The notes under the pieces: model-generated
What the model was told of the DNA's origin: nothing
The model's input: the letters and a program-made list of their open reading frames with translations, nothing else
Databases searched by the model: none
Shown: one piece after another, positions 43,176-53,430 of the stretch
How the letters are laid out: each line of letters starts with the position of its first letter
Numbering within the stretch: position 1 is the first letter of the stretch
NCBI RefSeq assembly: GCF_014174215.1
Contig: NZ_JABEQL010000007.1
Span: forward strand, 114,608-178,607
DNA: 64,000 nucleotides
Source of the DNA: Gluconacetobacter tumulicola
GTDB lineage: Bacteria > Pseudomonadota > Alphaproteobacteria > Acetobacterales > Acetobacteraceae
Direction: 5' to 3'
Made by a program: the position numbers and the translations under genes

Positions 43176-43571
43176 ATGGCTCGCGTCACCGTCGAAGATT
43201 GCGTCGAACGGGTTCCCAATCGCTTCGAGCTGGTTCTGCTGGCGGCGCAGCGCGCGCGCGGCCTGTCGCGTGGCGAGGAGCTGACGATCGACCGCGACAA
43301 CGACAAGAACCCGGTCGTTGCACTACGTGAAATCGCGGACCAGACGATCGAACTGGAACAGATCCGCAGCGACCTGGTCCGTTCGCTGGCCCGCGCGCCC
43401 GAGCCCGAGCCCGCGGATGAGGAAGTGATGGACCTGATCCCGACCGAGCAGAACATTTTCGGTCTTCAGGACGTTTCGGCCGAGGAAGAGGCGGCCCACG
43501 GGGCCGGCATGTCGGCCGAGGAACTGGAGGCCGCGATCGAGGCCGAGCTGGGCGGCCGTTCGCGGCGATAA
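43176..43571 (+). CDS. rpoZ: RNA polymerase omega subunit
   Basis: Small subunit that helps fold and hold the beta' subunit, and in many bacteria contributes to a ppGpp site. 131 residues. The family core is [29 protein letters not shown] and [16 protein letters not shown]. The acidic C-terminal extension ([11 protein letters not shown]) is typical of alphaproteobacteria. CCGGAGG precedes the ATG. Located four bases before rsh, as in many proteobacteria. Confidence 0.95.
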   Translation: MARVTVEDCVERVPNRFELVLLAAQRARGLSRGEELTIDRDNDKNPVVALREIADQTIELEQIRSDLVRSLARAPEPEPADEEVMDLIPTEQNIFGLQDVSAEEEAAHGAGMSAEELEAAIEAELGGRSRR

Positions 43572-43575
43572 GCCC

Positions 43576-45888
43576 ATGGCAGCGGACGCGGCCGGCCCTG
43601 CCGACACGGTACCTGTCGCCGCTCAGGCGCCGGCCTCGCCCGCGTCCGCGCCTGAACCGGAAGAGGGTGAACCCGCCGGGACCACACAGCCTCCCGCCCG
43701 CGTCATTTCCTGCGAAGGGCTTGTGCGGCGTGTCCGCGCCTATGCCCCGGATGCCGATCTCGACCTGATCCGCCGGGCCTTCGCCGTCGCGCAGGAGGCC
43801 CATGCCGGGCAGGTCCGCGACAACGGCGATCCTTACATTACCCATCCGCTGGCGGTGGCCAGCATCCTCGCCGGCTTCCATCTCGACCCGTCCTCGATCG
43901 CAACCGCGCTGCTGCACGACACGATCGAGGATACCGGCGTCACGCATGAGCGGCTGCGCGCCGAATTCGGGCCTGCCATCGCCGACCTGGTGGATGGCGT
44001 CACCAAGCTGACCCGGCTGGAGCTCCAGTCCGACCGCACCAAGCAGGCCGAGAATTTCCGCAAGCTGGTGCTCGCGATGTCCAAGGACATCCGGGTGCTG
44101 ATCGTCAAGCTGGCGGACCGGCTGCACAATATGCGCACGCTGCATTATGTGCAGCGGCTCGACCGGCGCCAGCGCATCGCGCGCGAGACCATGGAAATCT
44201 ATGCGCCCCTGGCCGGGCGCATCGGCATGGACAAGGTCAAGACCGAACTCCAGAACCTGTCCTTCGCGGAGCTGGAGCCGGAAGCCAATGCGACCATCCG
44301 CGCACGGCTGAACTATCTGCGCGGCCAGGGCGCCGACGTGATCGAAGAGGTGCGGCGCGAGCTGGTCCGGCTGTGCCGCGAGGCCGGGCTGGGCGAGGTC
44401 GAGGTGTCGGGGCGTGAAAAATCGCCGTTCTCGATCTGGGAAAAGATGCAGAAGCGCAATGTCGCCTTCGAGCAGCTTTCCGACATCATGGCCTTCCGCA
44501 TCATCGTACCGACGCGTGAGGCCTGCTACGTGGCATTGGGGGCAGTCCATGCCGCTTTCCCCGTCATCGTCGGCCGGTTCAAGGACTACATCTCCACGCC
44601 CAAGGCCAACGGCTATCAGAGCCTGCATACGGGCGTGACGCTGCGCTATCCGCGCAACCAGAAGATCGAGGTGCAGATCCGCACCGCCGAGATGCACGAC
44701 ATCGCCGAGAACGGCGTGGCGTCGCACTGGATGTACAAGCAGTTGCCCGGCGCCGGCGGTGCCGCACAGGTCGTCACCGGCCTGCGCTGGGTGCAGGACC
44801 TGCTGGATATCCTGGAGGATTCGGCGGCACCCGACGAATTCCTGGAAAACACCAAGCTCGAGCTATACCAGGACCAGGTCTTCTGCTTCACCCCCAAGGG
44901 GCAGCTCATCTCGCTGCCACGGGGGGCCACGCCGGTCGATTTCGCCTACGCGGTGCACAGCCAGGTCGGCGACACCTGTGTGGGCGCACGGATCAACGGG
45001 CGGCTGATGCCGCTGCGTCACGAATTGCAGAACGGCGACCAGGTCGAGATCATGACGGCACGCGGCGGCACGCCGTCGCCGTCGTGGGAGCGGTTCGTCG
45101 TCACCGGCAAGGCGCGGGCGCGCATCCGCCGTCATGTCGCCGCCCAGCAGCGCGAGGCCCATGTCGATGGCGGCCGCGCCGCCTTGGCCAAGGCCTTCCG
45201 GCAGGAGGGCGTGGACGGGTCGGAAAAGGTGCTGGAGAGCATCCTGTCCGACCTGAAACAGGCTTCGGTCGAAGATCTGTACGTCGCGGTCGGCAACGGC
45301 AATATCGGGCCGCGCGACGTGGTGCATGCGGCCTATCCCGAACTGCGCCAGACGCCGCGCGCGCCGCGCATGGTGCCGGGCATCCCCATGCGCGCACCCA
45401 CCCGCACCGGGCGGCCCAAATCGGGCGGCGGCATGGCGCTGGCCGGCATCGGCCCCGGCATCGCGGTCCATTTCGCGGGCTGCTGCCATCCGCTGCCCGG
45501 GGACCGGATCGTGGGGATCGTCGCGACCGGCAAGGGCATCACCATCCACACCGCCGGCTGCCAGACGCTGGAGAGCTTCGCGGCCACGCCCGAGCGTTTC
45601 ATGGACGTGGACTGGGATTACGACGTGATCGCCCGAGGCACGAGCGAGCCGCATATCGGGCGGCTCAGCATCGTCGCCGCCAACGAGCCCTCGATCCTGG
45701 CGACCCTGACCAATGTCGCCTCCAAGCATGACGGCACCATCGTCAATCTGCGCATCGTCAACCGCCAGCTCGATTTCATGGAGATCCTGGCGGATATCGA
45801 GGTGCGCGACCTGCGCCATCTGTCGTCGCTGATCGCCGCGATGCGCGCCTCCAGCAGCGTCGTCCAGGTGGAGCGGGCGAAAGGATGA
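43576..45888 (+). CDS. spoT: bifunctional (p)ppGpp synthetase/hydrolase RSH
   Basis: Controls the stringent-response alarmone. 770 residues with an N-terminal Pro/Ala extension of about 35. The HD hydrolase domain is intact (ITHPLAVA, then HDTIEDTG near residue 115). The synthetase domain has [21 protein letters not shown] near 335 and [18 protein letters not shown] follows at about 430-490 ([27 protein letters not shown]) and an ACT domain lies at about 695-765. Both active sites look functional, so one enzyme probably serves both activities. Confidence 0.95.
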   Translation: MAADAAGPADTVPVAAQAPASPASAPEPEEGEPAGTTQPPARVISCEGLVRRVRAYAPDADLDLIRRAFAVAQEAHAGQVRDNGDPYITHPLAVASILAGFHLDPSSIATALLHDTIEDTGVTHERLRAEFGPAIADLVDGVTKLTRLELQSDRTKQAENFRKLVLAMSKDIRVLIVKLADRLHNMRTLHYVQRLDRRQRIARETMEIYAPLAGRIGMDKVKTELQNLSFAELEPEANATIRARLNYLRGQGADVIEEVRRELVRLCREAGLGEVEVSGREKSPFSIWEKMQKRNVAFEQLSDIMAFRIIVPTREACYVALGAVHAAFPVIVGRFKDYISTPKANGYQSLHTGVTLRYPRNQKIEVQIRTAEMHDIAENGVASHWMYKQLPGAGGAAQVVTGLRWVQDLLDILEDSAAPDEFLENTKLELYQDQVFCFTPKGQLISLPRGATPVDFAYAVHSQVGDTCVGARINGRLMPLRHELQNGDQVEIMTARGGTPSPSWERFVVTGKARARIRRHVAAQQREAHVDGGRAALAKAFRQEGVDGSEKVLESILSDLKQASVEDLYVAVGNGNIGPRDVVHAAYPELRQTPRAPRMVPGIPMRAPTRTGRPKSGGGMALAGIGPGIAVHFAGCCHPLPGDRIVGIVATGKGITIHTAGCQTLESFAATPERFMDVDWDYDVIARGTSEPHIGRLSIVAANEPSILATLTNVASKHDGTIVNLRIVNRQLDFMEILADIEVRDLRHLSSLIAAMRASSSVVQVERAKG

Positions 45889-46295
45889 GCCTGCTCGGCA
45901 TCGGGTCCGACCTGTGCGATATCCGGCGCATCGAACGCGCGCTGGATCGCCACGGCGAGCGGTTTCTGGACCGGGTCTTCACCGAAGCCGAGCGGCGGCG
46001 GGCCGATCGGCGGAAGGGGCAGGCGCGGCTCGGGGCCTATGCCAAGCGGTGGGCGGCGAAGGAAGCCTGCGCCAAGGCACTGGGGACCGGATTTTCGCTC
46101 GGCGTGTTCCATCGCGACCTGGGGGTCGACAATCTGCCGACCGGCCAGCCCGTCATGGTCCTGACCGGCGGAGCCCGGGCCCGGCTGGACGCCCTGCTGC
46201 CACCCGGCGAGGCCGCCCGGATTCTGCTGACCATGACCGACGAATATCCCTATGCGTTCGCGCAGGTGATGATCGACGCTGGTCCAGCCCCCTAG
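45885..46295 (+). CDS. acpS: holo-[acyl-carrier-protein] synthase
   Basis: Transfers phosphopantetheine from CoA to the serine of ACPs in fatty acid synthesis. 136 residues. [16 protein letters not shown] with the Mg-binding Asp, and [17 protein letters not shown], are the two AcpS motifs. It overlaps the rsh stop by 4 bases (ATGA). It might also activate the ACP of the PKS at 13-20 kb, but no dedicated Sfp-type enzyme is seen and this is only possible. Confidence 0.93.
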   Translation: MSLLGIGSDLCDIRRIERALDRHGERFLDRVFTEAERRRADRRKGQARLGAYAKRWAAKEACAKALGTGFSLGVFHRDLGVDNLPTGQPVMVLTGGARARLDALLPPGEAARILLTMTDEYPYAFAQVMIDAGPAP

Positions 46296-46415
46296 GATCG
46301 GGCTAAGGTCGGCGCGCCGGGTGGGGATGGTCCCCCTCGCTTCATCCGCGGGCTTGCCGTCCGGCCCCCTCGGGCGGACCCCTCCGCATCACTTCCGGAT
46401 TCAGACATCATCCCT

Positions 46416-47228
46416 ATGGACGACCCGCATAAGACCCACATGTCCCCCCTCTCCTCAGGGGGTATTCTTCCGGCCTTGCGCGGCGTCTGGGACCTGGTCC
46501 GCACCATCGTCATTGCCGGCGTGCTGGCGATCGGGGTGCGCACCGTGCTGTTCGAGCCGTTCAACATTCCATCCGGATCGATGATTCCCACCTTGCAGGT
46601 CGGGGACTATCTCTGGGTCGCCAAATACAGCTACGGCTACTCCCATTTCTCGCTGCCATGGTCTCCCGATCTGTTCAGCGGGCGAATCTTCGAAAGCGTG
46701 CCTCATCGTGGCGATGTCGCGGTCTTCCGCTTCACCAGGGACACGTCGATCGACTATATCAAACGCATCGTCGGCCTGCCGGGCGACCGCGTGCAGGTCC
46801 GGGGGGGCGAGCTCTACCTCAACGACGTGCTGGTACCCCGCGTGGGCAAGGGCGATTACGTCGCGGTCGACGAGCATCGCACCCGCATGGAAGGCCAGCG
46901 CTTCCAGGAAACGCTCCCGGGCAGCGCCGGCGCACCGCCGGTCGAGCACGATATCCTGAAGCTGACAAACGAGGGATTTCAGAACGATACTCCTGTCTAT
47001 GTCGTGCCGCCGGGCTATTTCTTCGCAATGGGTGACAATCGCGACGACAGCGCCGACAGCCGCTTCATGGGCGACGACCCGGAGGATCTGGGCTTCGTGC
47101 CGATGGAGAATTTGATCGGCCAGGCCAAATGGATCTTCCTGTCGCTCGACGCGCGCTATCCGGTATGGGAATTCTGGATGTGGCCGGCCGAAATCCGCTG
47201 GAACCGTCTCTTCATGGGCGTGAGATGA
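46416..47228 (+). CDS. lepB: signal peptidase I
   Basis: Cleaves Sec signal peptides at the outer face of the inner membrane. 270 residues: one N-terminal transmembrane segment (VRTIVIAGVLAIGVRTVLF), then catalytic Ser55 in IPSGSMIPTL and Lys116 in DYIKRIVGLPGD. The later conserved box FAMGDNRDDSADSRFMG is present. The stop overlaps the rnc start (ATGA), giving the standard lepB-rnc-era order. Confidence 0.95.
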   Translation: MDDPHKTHMSPLSSGGILPALRGVWDLVRTIVIAGVLAIGVRTVLFEPFNIPSGSMIPTLQVGDYLWVAKYSYGYSHFSLPWSPDLFSGRIFESVPHRGDVAVFRFTRDTSIDYIKRIVGLPGDRVQVRGGELYLNDVLVPRVGKGDYVAVDEHRTRMEGQRFQETLPGSAGAPPVEHDILKLTNEGFQNDTPVYVVPPGYFFAMGDNRDDSADSRFMGDDPEDLGFVPMENLIGQAKWIFLSLDARYPVWEFWMWPAEIRWNRLFMGVR

Positions 47229-47974
47229 GCGGAGAAGGTCTTCTGGATGATGGTGCGCCGGGCGCGGACGTAGTGGCGGTCGAGGCGCGTCTGGGCTATC
47301 ATTTCCGCCGAACCGACCTGCTGCGCGAGGCGCTGACCCACCGCTCGGCCGCGCACCAGCGCAGCGCCGGGTCGGGCCGCCGCAGCCGCCAGCCGGCATC
47401 GCGGCGCGGTGCCGGATCGAACGAACGGCTGGAATTCATCGGTGACCGCGTTCTGGGTCTGCTGATGGCCGAATGGCTGCTCGAGCGGTTCCCCGACGAG
47501 CAGGAAGGCGCGCTCGGACCCCGCCATGCCCATCTGGTCTCGCGCCCGGTCCTGGCCGCCATAGCCGGCGCGATGGACCTGACACAGGCCCTGGATGTGG
47601 CCGAACACGAGGCCCGCGCCGGCGTGCGGCAGATGGCCAATGTGCTGGCCGACGCGGTCGAAGCGATTCTGGGCGCGATGTATCTGGATGGCGGGCTGGA
47701 ACCCGCGCGCCGTTTCGTGCGTGCGGCCTGGAACGATGCGATTATCGCCCAGGCCCGCCCGCCCAAGGACCCCAAGACCGCCTTGCAGGAATGGGTGCTG
47801 GCCCGTGGGCAGCCGCTGCCATCCTATCGGACGGTCTTGGTCGACGGGCCGTCGCATGCCCCCCGGTTCGTGATCGCAGTGACGGCCGGTGGCCAGTCAG
47901 GCGAAGGGGAGGCCGGCAGCAAGCGCGCTGCCGAAAGCGCTGCGGCGGCAGATCTGCTGCGGCGGATCGGATGA
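47225..47974 (+). CDS. rnc: ribonuclease III
   Basis: Double-strand-specific endonuclease that processes rRNA and some mRNAs. 249 residues. The catalytic signature is NERLEFIGDRVLGLLMAE, followed by ADAVEAILGAMYLDGG with the second acidic pair. A C-terminal dsRNA-binding domain runs from DPKTALQEWVLARG to the end. Unusually, about 20 Arg/Ser-rich residues (QRSAGSGRRSRQPASRRGAG) are inserted between the HRS helix and the NERLEF signature. Starts by ATGA overlap with lepB. Confidence 0.93.
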   Translation: MSGEGLLDDGAPGADVVAVEARLGYHFRRTDLLREALTHRSAAHQRSAGSGRRSRQPASRRGAGSNERLEFIGDRVLGLLMAEWLLERFPDEQEGALGPRHAHLVSRPVLAAIAGAMDLTQALDVAEHEARAGVRQMANVLADAVEAILGAMYLDGGLEPARRFVRAAWNDAIIAQARPPKDPKTALQEWVLARGQPLPSYRTVLVDGPSHAPRFVIAVTAGGQSGEGEAGSKRAAESAAAADLLRRIG

Positions 47975-48021
47975 CGGATTATTGTGGCGAGGGGACGACC
48001 TCGCCGGAAAGGGTAAAGAAT

Positions 48022-48915
48022 ATGACCACCCGCTGCGGCTTTGTCGCTATCGTCGGTGCGCCGAATGCCGGGAAATCGACATTGCTGAACCGGATGGCGG
48101 GGGCGAAACTCTCCATCGTCAGCCCAAAGGCGCAGACGACGCGCTTTCGCGTGCTGGGCATCCTGATGCGTGGCGCCAGCCAGATCCTGCTGGTGGACAC
48201 ACCTGGTATCTTCAAGCCCCGGCGCAAGCTGGACCGCGCAATGGTCGCGGCGGCGTGGACCGGGGCCGAGGACGCCGACATAACGCTGCTGCTGATCGAC
48301 GCGCGTCGCGGCCTGTGTGACACGGTGCGCCCCATTGTCGAGCAGTTGGCCAAGACGCGCCGCCGAGTCTGGCTGGTGCTGAACAAGACCGACCTGGTGG
48401 ACCGCCAGGCGCTGCTGCCGCTGACGGCCGAACTGTCCGGCCTGCTGGACGTTGAGCATGTCTACATGGTCAGCGCGCGCAGTGGTGACGGGGTGGACGA
48501 CTTGCTGGACGCACTGGGTGCCGCGGTGCCCGAGGGACCGTACCTCTATCCCGAGGATGACCTGACCGATCTGCCGGACCGCCTGCTGGCTGCTGAACTG
48601 GTGCGCGAGCAGATCTTTCTCCAGACGCACGAAGAAGTGCCCTATGCCGCGACCGCCGAAACCGAAAGCTTCCGCGAGCAGCCCGACGGTTCGGTGCGGA
48701 TCGAGGTGACGATCTATGTGGCGCGAGCGGGGCACAAGGCGATCCTGATCGGCGAGAAAGGCAGCCGTATCCGCTCGATCGGCGAGAAAGCGCGCAAGGA
48801 TCTGTCTCGTCTGCTGGGCAGGACATGCCATCTGTTTCTGAACGTGAAGGAACGCGCCGGTTGGGACGAGGAGAAGGCGCGCCTGCGCGCGATCGGACTG
48901 GACGACGCCCCTTGA
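48022..48915 (+). CDS. era: GTPase Era
   Basis: Ribosome-assembly GTPase acting on 16S rRNA of the 30S subunit. 297 residues. G1 is GAPNAGKST, G2 TT near KAQTTRF, G3 DTPG, G4 NKTD, G5 SAR; the C-terminal KH domain has the motif GHKAILIGEKGSRIRSIGEKARKDL. The start at 48022 follows GGAAAGGG and matches the family. An ATG at 47971 overlapping the rnc stop would add 17 residues. No recO follows. Confidence 0.95.
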   Translation: MTTRCGFVAIVGAPNAGKSTLLNRMAGAKLSIVSPKAQTTRFRVLGILMRGASQILLVDTPGIFKPRRKLDRAMVAAAWTGAEDADITLLLIDARRGLCDTVRPIVEQLAKTRRRVWLVLNKTDLVDRQALLPLTAELSGLLDVEHVYMVSARSGDGVDDLLDALGAAVPEGPYLYPEDDLTDLPDRLLAAELVREQIFLQTHEEVPYAATAETESFREQPDGSVRIEVTIYVARAGHKAILIGEKGSRIRSIGEKARKDLSRLLGRTCHLFLNVKERAGWDEEKARLRAIGLDDAP

Positions 48916-48952
48916 ACCGGGAATGATTGCGGAACGACGAGCGTGCTTGTGA

Positions 48953-48981
48953 CCGATCCTAAGGGGGGATAAGAGGATCGG
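48953..48981 (+). terminator. hairpin between era and pyrH
   Basis: Eight-bp arms CCGATCCT/AGGATCGG around a 13-nt purine-rich loop (AAGGGGGGATAAG), 38 bases after era. No U-run. It probably separates the lepB-rnc-era unit from the pyrH operon, or forms part of the pyrH leader. Confidence 0.4.
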
Positions 48982-49047
48982 CGTAAGTATGGCCCGGATG
49001 GGGGATCCCCCCGTGAGGAGCCATCATGTGAGCAATCGGGGGACCTC

Positions 49048-49788
49048 GTGACGGATCGTGAAGCACAAGACGTTCAGGGTTACCGCCGTGTCCTGCTGAA
49101 AATTTCGGGCGAAGCCCTGATGGGCGACGGCTCGTACGGCATCGACCCTGAAATGGTGGATACCATCGCCAGCGATGTGGCCACCGTGGCCCGTGCCGGG
49201 GTCGAGGTCTGCCTGGTGATCGGCGGCGGCAATATCTTCCGCGGTGTCGCGGCTGCCGCGCGGGGCATGGACCGCGCGCAGGGCGATTATGCCGGCATGC
49301 TGGCGACCGTGATCAACGCCCTGATGGTGCAGAACGCACTGGAGCGGCACGGCGTGCCGACCCGCGTGATGTCGGCCATCCATATGTCGTCGGTGGCGGA
49401 GCCCTATATCCGCCGGCGGGCGGTCCGCCATATGGAAAAAGGCCGTGTGGTCATTTTCGCGGCGGGAACGGGTAATCCTTTCTTTACCACCGACACGGCA
49501 GCCGCCTTGCGCGCTGCCGAAATGGAGTGCGATGCGCTGCTGAAGGGCACGCAGGTCGATGGCGTCTATTCGGCCGACCCGCGCAAGGTCGCGGACGCCA
49601 CGCGCTTCGAGACGCTGACCTATCTCGACGTCCTGGCGCGCGATCTGCACGTGATGGACGCTGCGGCTATCAGTCTGGCGCGCGAAAACCGGCTGCCCAT
49701 CCTCGTGTTCAATATCCATGCGCCGGGGGCGTTTCCCCAGGTGATGCGGGGTGAGGGGCTGTATACCAAGATCGTCGAGGCATCCTGA
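49048..49788 (+). CDS. pyrH: UMP kinase
   Basis: Phosphorylates UMP to UDP, hexameric in bacteria. 246 residues of the amino-acid-kinase fold: [46 protein letters not shown] and GVYSADPRK are diagnostic. The start is GTG at 49048 behind GGGGGA. First gene of the long envelope operon. The rpsB and tsf genes that usually precede it are absent here. Confidence 0.95.
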   Translation: MTDREAQDVQGYRRVLLKISGEALMGDGSYGIDPEMVDTIASDVATVARAGVEVCLVIGGGNIFRGVAAAARGMDRAQGDYAGMLATVINALMVQNALERHGVPTRVMSAIHMSSVAEPYIRRRAVRHMEKGRVVIFAAGTGNPFFTTDTAAALRAAEMECDALLKGTQVDGVYSADPRKVADATRFETLTYLDVLARDLHVMDAAAISLARENRLPILVFNIHAPGAFPQVMRGEGLYTKIVEAS

Positions 49789-49883
49789 CGGCTTCGCTGA
49801 CCCGGCGATCACGCGGCGGGATATGATATGTTGTGACGGGTGGCCGCTCCGGCGGCTGCCCTGCTTGAGTGTGGAGGGCCATT

Positions 49884-50450
49884 GTGGCTGCAGATCAGAA
49901 GACACTGCTGGATGACCTTGTCCGCCGGATGGACGGCGCGCTGGACAGCCTGCGCCGCGATTTCGCGGGATTGCGGTCGGGACGGGCCAGCCCCGCCCTG
50001 ATCGAACCGGTGCGGGTCGAGGCTTATGGTGGTGAGGTGCCGTTGACGCAGGTTGGGTCGATCGCGGTGCCCGAGGCCCGGATGTTGACCGTACAGGTGT
50101 GGGACCGGTCGCTGGTCGGCGCGGTAGAACGTGCGATTCGCGATAGCGGGCTTGGGCTGAACCCGGCGGCGGACGGGCAGACCGTGCGGGTGCCCATTCC
50201 GCAGTTGACCGAGGAGCGCCGAAACGATTTGGCCCGCACCGCCGGAAAATATTCCGAGAACGCGAAGATCGCGGTGCGCGGCGTGCGGCGTGACGGCATG
50301 GACCAGACGAAGACGCTCGAAAAGAAAAGCGAGATCAGCCAGGATGAGGTGAAGGTCTGGTCCGAGGCGATTCAGAAGCTGACCGACCAGTATGTGAAGC
50401 GAATCGACGACATGCTCGCGGAAAAGGAACGCGAGATCAAGCAGGTCTGA
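49884..50450 (+). CDS. frr: ribosome recycling factor
   Basis: Splits post-termination ribosomes together with EF-G. 188 residues. LRSGRASPALIEPVRVEAYGG, RMLTVQVWDRS, LTEERRNDLARTAGKYSENAKIAVR and the final coiled-coil are standard RRF features. The start is GTG at 49884, seven bases after GGAGGG; an in-frame GTG at 49869 lies before that ribosome-binding site and is rejected. Confidence 0.95.
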   Translation: MAADQKTLLDDLVRRMDGALDSLRRDFAGLRSGRASPALIEPVRVEAYGGEVPLTQVGSIAVPEARMLTVQVWDRSLVGAVERAIRDSGLGLNPAADGQTVRVPIPQLTEERRNDLARTAGKYSENAKIAVRGVRRDGMDQTKTLEKKSEISQDEVKVWSEAIQKLTDQYVKRIDDMLAEKEREIKQV

Positions 50451-50457
50451 CCTCGCT

Positions 50458-51270
50458 GTGACTGTGGGCTCCGTACCCGGCCCGGCGGCCGGGACAACAG
50501 ACGCGCAGACACCTCCGACGCCCCCGCCGACTGTGGCGGGGCGCGGCAATGGCGGTGCCGTTCCGGCCCCGCCGGGGCATGTCGCATTGATCATGGACGG
50601 CAATGGGCGCTGGGCGATGGCCCGCGGGCTGCCCCGTGCTGCGGGGCATAACGCGGGTGCCGAGGCAGTGCGGCGTTGCGTCCAGGCTGCGATCAAGCGC
50701 GGAGTCCGATATCTGACATTATATGCCTTTTCCTCGGAAAACTGGCGCCGGACGCCCGACGAGGTGGCGGACCTGACATCTCTGCTCCGCTATTATCTGC
50801 GGCACAAAGTGGCTGAGCTGTCGCGCGAGGGGGTGCGGATCCGCATTATCGGCGATCTGTCGCGCTTTGACGTCGAGGTACGAGCCGAAGCAAAACGGGC
50901 AGAAGATGCAACCGCCGCAAACCGTCGGCTGACGCTGGTGCTGGCATTGTCCTATGGCGGACGGGCCGACATTATGCAGGCAGCGAAGCATGTGGCTCTG
51001 GCCGTACGTGATGGCACGCTGGACCCAGACCGGCTGGACGAGGCCCTGTTCGGGCGTTTCCTGCTCACAGCCGATCTGCCCGATCCCGATCTGATCATCC
51101 GGACCAGCGGCGAATGCCGGTTGTCCAACTTTCTGCTCTGGCAGTCGGCCTATGCCGAGTTGGTGTTTCTCGACACGCTCTGGCCGGATTTCAATGAGCA
51201 GCATTTCGATGCTGCGCTGGACATGTTCGCCCGGCGTGAAAGGCGATTCGGTGCCCGACCCACGCTCTGA
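50458..51270 (+). CDS. uppS: undecaprenyl diphosphate synthase
   Basis: Cis-prenyltransferase that makes C55-PP, the lipid carrier for peptidoglycan and surface glycans. 270 residues: a Pro/Gly-rich N-terminal extension of about 40, then HVALIMDGNGRWA with catalytic Asp47, LTLYAFSSENWRR, and DLIIRTSGECRLSNFLLWQSAYAE. The start is GTG at 50458, seven bases after frr. Precedes cdsA, overlapping it by 20 bases. Confidence 0.95.
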   Translation: MTVGSVPGPAAGTTDAQTPPTPPPTVAGRGNGGAVPAPPGHVALIMDGNGRWAMARGLPRAAGHNAGAEAVRRCVQAAIKRGVRYLTLYAFSSENWRRTPDEVADLTSLLRYYLRHKVAELSREGVRIRIIGDLSRFDVEVRAEAKRAEDATAANRRLTLVLALSYGGRADIMQAAKHVALAVRDGTLDPDRLDEALFGRFLLTADLPDPDLIIRTSGECRLSNFLLWQSAYAELVFLDTLWPDFNEQHFDAALDMFARRERRFGARPTL

Positions 51271-52165
51271 GCCTCCCGCCATTCCAAGTGGGGGTAGGAA
51301 CTGGAAGGACCTTCGTGCCCGTCTGATTTCTGCCGCCGTGCTGGTCCCCATGGCTGCGCTATGCATATGGGCGGGAGGAACTGCTTATGCCGTGCTTGTC
51401 CTGCTGGCCACGGCTGGCATGGCGGTGGAGTGGGGGCGCCTGTTCGGGTTGCACGCCTGGTCCTGGCGCGGCGCGCTGTATGTCGCCTGGCCGGTTGCCG
51501 CCATGGCGGCGGCGTTGGACGGACATTGGCTGGAGGCCTTCCTGGTCATTGGCGGAGCGTTCGTATTTGGTCCGGCGCTGTGGAGCGGCCAGGTAGTGAT
51601 CGGCTGTGCAGGGCTGGCACTGCTGTGGCTGCGGCTGATGACAGTGCCGGGTGCCGGTGTCGTGCTGTTCGTCATCACCTGTGTCGCTATCAGCGACAGC
51701 GGGGCCTATCTGATCGGCCGCCTGATCGGCGGGCCCAAGCTGGCGCCTGCGATCTCGCCGGCCAAGACATGGTCCGGATCGTTGGGAGGGCTGGCCAGCG
51801 CCATGGTGGCCGGTGGATTGGTCTGCGGGCTGGTGTCCGGACCCGATGCGTGGGGGCGCGGGGTGGCGTTCGGCGCGTTGATGGCTGTCGCGGCCCAGAT
51901 TGGCGACCTGGCGGAAAGCGCGTTGAAGCGGGCGCGTGGGGTTAAGGATTCCGGCGCGATTATTCCAGGGCATGGTGGGTTGCTCGATCGTTTCGACGGG
52001 CTGCTGGTCGCAGCACCGCTGGCTGCCCTGCTGTCTCTGGGGGCGGCGGGTGGCGGGGCGTTCTGGTATGTGACGCCCGCCGGTCTGGTTTCGGCCCTGT
52101 TCGCGGCGTACGCGGATGCAGTACCGCACGTGCTGGACGGCGGGCGTACGATCGGATTGGGATGA
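51251..52165 (+). CDS. cdsA: phosphatidate cytidylyltransferase
   Basis: Inner-membrane enzyme making CDP-diacylglycerol from phosphatidate and CTP. About 304 residues with seven to eight transmembrane helices. The family signature is SPAKTWSGSLGG and, near the C-terminus, KDSGAIIPGHGGLLDRFDGL. The start is a GTG at 51251, inside the uppS 3' end; an ATG further in (VPMAALC region) would lose the first helix, so the GTG is preferred with moderate certainty. Confidence 0.93.
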   Translation: MPDPRSEPPAIPSGGRNWKDLRARLISAAVLVPMAALCIWAGGTAYAVLVLLATAGMAVEWGRLFGLHAWSWRGALYVAWPVAAMAAALDGHWLEAFLVIGGAFVFGPALWSGQVVIGCAGLALLWLRLMTVPGAGVVLFVITCVAISDSGAYLIGRLIGGPKLAPAISPAKTWSGSLGGLASAMVAGGLVCGLVSGPDAWGRGVAFGALMAVAAQIGDLAESALKRARGVKDSGAIIPGHGGLLDRFDGLLVAAPLAALLSLGAAGGGAFWYVTPAGLVSALFAAYADAVPHVLDGGRTIGLG

Positions 52166-52202
52166 TGGCGTGTCGACGCCGAACGGCAGGGAAGAAAGAA
52201 GC

Positions 52203-53360
52203 ATGAAGTCAGTCACCGTTCTGGGCAGCACCGGTAGTATTGGGTGCTCCACGGTCGATCTGCTGTTGCAGGCACCGGAGCGTTTTCGCGCTGTCGCTCT
52301 GGTCGGCGGGCGCAATGTCCAGCGCCTGGCCGAGCAGGCCCGGGCATTGCGGGCCGAGCATGCCGTCATCGCTGACGAGGCCTGCCTGCCGGAACTGCGC
52401 ACATTGCTGGACGGTACGGGCATTGCGGCGTCAGGTGGTCGCCAGGCGGTGATTGAAGCCGCTGCGCAACCGGTGGACTGGACCATGGCCGCTATCACCG
52501 GGGCGATCGGGCTTGAGCCCACGCTGGCGGCGGTAAAGAACGGTGGTTCCGTCGCACTGGCAAACAAGGAAGCCCTTGTCTGCGCGGGTGACGTCATGCT
52601 GCGGGCGGTGGAGCTGGCCGGTGCCACGTTGCTGCCGGTCGATTCCGAACATAACGCGATCTTCCAGTCGATGGCCGACCGTCAGGTCTTTGAAGTGGAG
52701 AAGATCGTGTTGACCGCCTCGGGCGGGCCATTCCGCCAGTCCACGCTTGCCGAGATGGAAAAGGCGACGCTGGAAGCGGCGCTGAAGCATCCGACATGGA
52801 CGATGGGCGCCAAGATCACCATCGATTCGGCCACCATGTTCAACAAGGGGCTGGAAGTGATCGAGGCGGCGCGCCTGTTTGCGCTAACCGAGGACCGGAT
52901 CGGCGTCGTGGTACATCCGCAATCGGTGGTGCATGGCCTGGTCCAATACAGCGACGGCAGCATCGTGGCGCAGATGGGATCGGCCGATATGCGTATCCCG
53001 ATTGCCCATACCCTGGCCTGGCCGGCACGCATGGCGACGAACTCGCCCCGCCTGGATCTGGCGGCGTTGGGACGGATGGACTTCGAGGAGCCCGACGAGG
53101 TGCGCTTTCCCGCACTGCGGTTGGCGCGTGAATCCTTGCGCGCGGGCGGTGCCGTCCCCACTATTTTGTCGGCGGCAAACGAGATTGCGGTCGAGGCGTT
53201 CCTGGGTGGCTCCATCGGGTTCCTCGACATCGCGCGGGTGGTCGAGGATGTAATGCGGGTTCTTGGACGCCAGAGTGCCGATTCGTTGGAGGAGGTGCTG
53301 CATTGGGACGAGGAATCCCGTCGCGCGGCACGCCTGCGCACGACATCGCTTGCTGCCTGA
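52203..53360 (+). CDS. dxr: 1-deoxy-D-xylulose 5-phosphate reductoisomerase
   Basis: First committed enzyme of the MEP isoprenoid pathway, NADPH-dependent. 385 residues. VTVLGSTGSIGCSTVDLL at the N-terminus; LANKEALVCAG; the metal and substrate motif LPVDSEHNAIFQ; TIDSATMFNKGLEVIEA; VHPQSVVHGLVQYSDGS are diagnostic. ATG 52203 follows GGGAAGAAAG. It supplies isoprenoid precursors, including those used by UppS two genes upstream. Confidence 0.96.
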   Translation: MKSVTVLGSTGSIGCSTVDLLLQAPERFRAVALVGGRNVQRLAEQARALRAEHAVIADEACLPELRTLLDGTGIAASGGRQAVIEAAAQPVDWTMAAITGAIGLEPTLAAVKNGGSVALANKEALVCAGDVMLRAVELAGATLLPVDSEHNAIFQSMADRQVFEVEKIVLTASGGPFRQSTLAEMEKATLEAALKHPTWTMGAKITIDSATMFNKGLEVIEAARLFALTEDRIGVVVHPQSVVHGLVQYSDGSIVAQMGSADMRIPIAHTLAWPARMATNSPRLDLAALGRMDFEEPDEVRFPALRLARESLRAGGAVPTILSAANEIAVEAFLGGSIGFLDIARVVEDVMRVLGRQSADSLEEVLHWDEESRRAARLRTTSLAA

Positions 53361-53430
53361 CTCATGCCCGGGCTCGTGTGTCCCGGGGATACGGAGCGGC
53401 AATATCGTTATGAGGAGCTGACCCATCACT

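Noticed and set aside
43186..44727. Long minus-strand frame antisense to rpoZ and rsh
   Set aside because: No motif, and it covers two well-supported genes.
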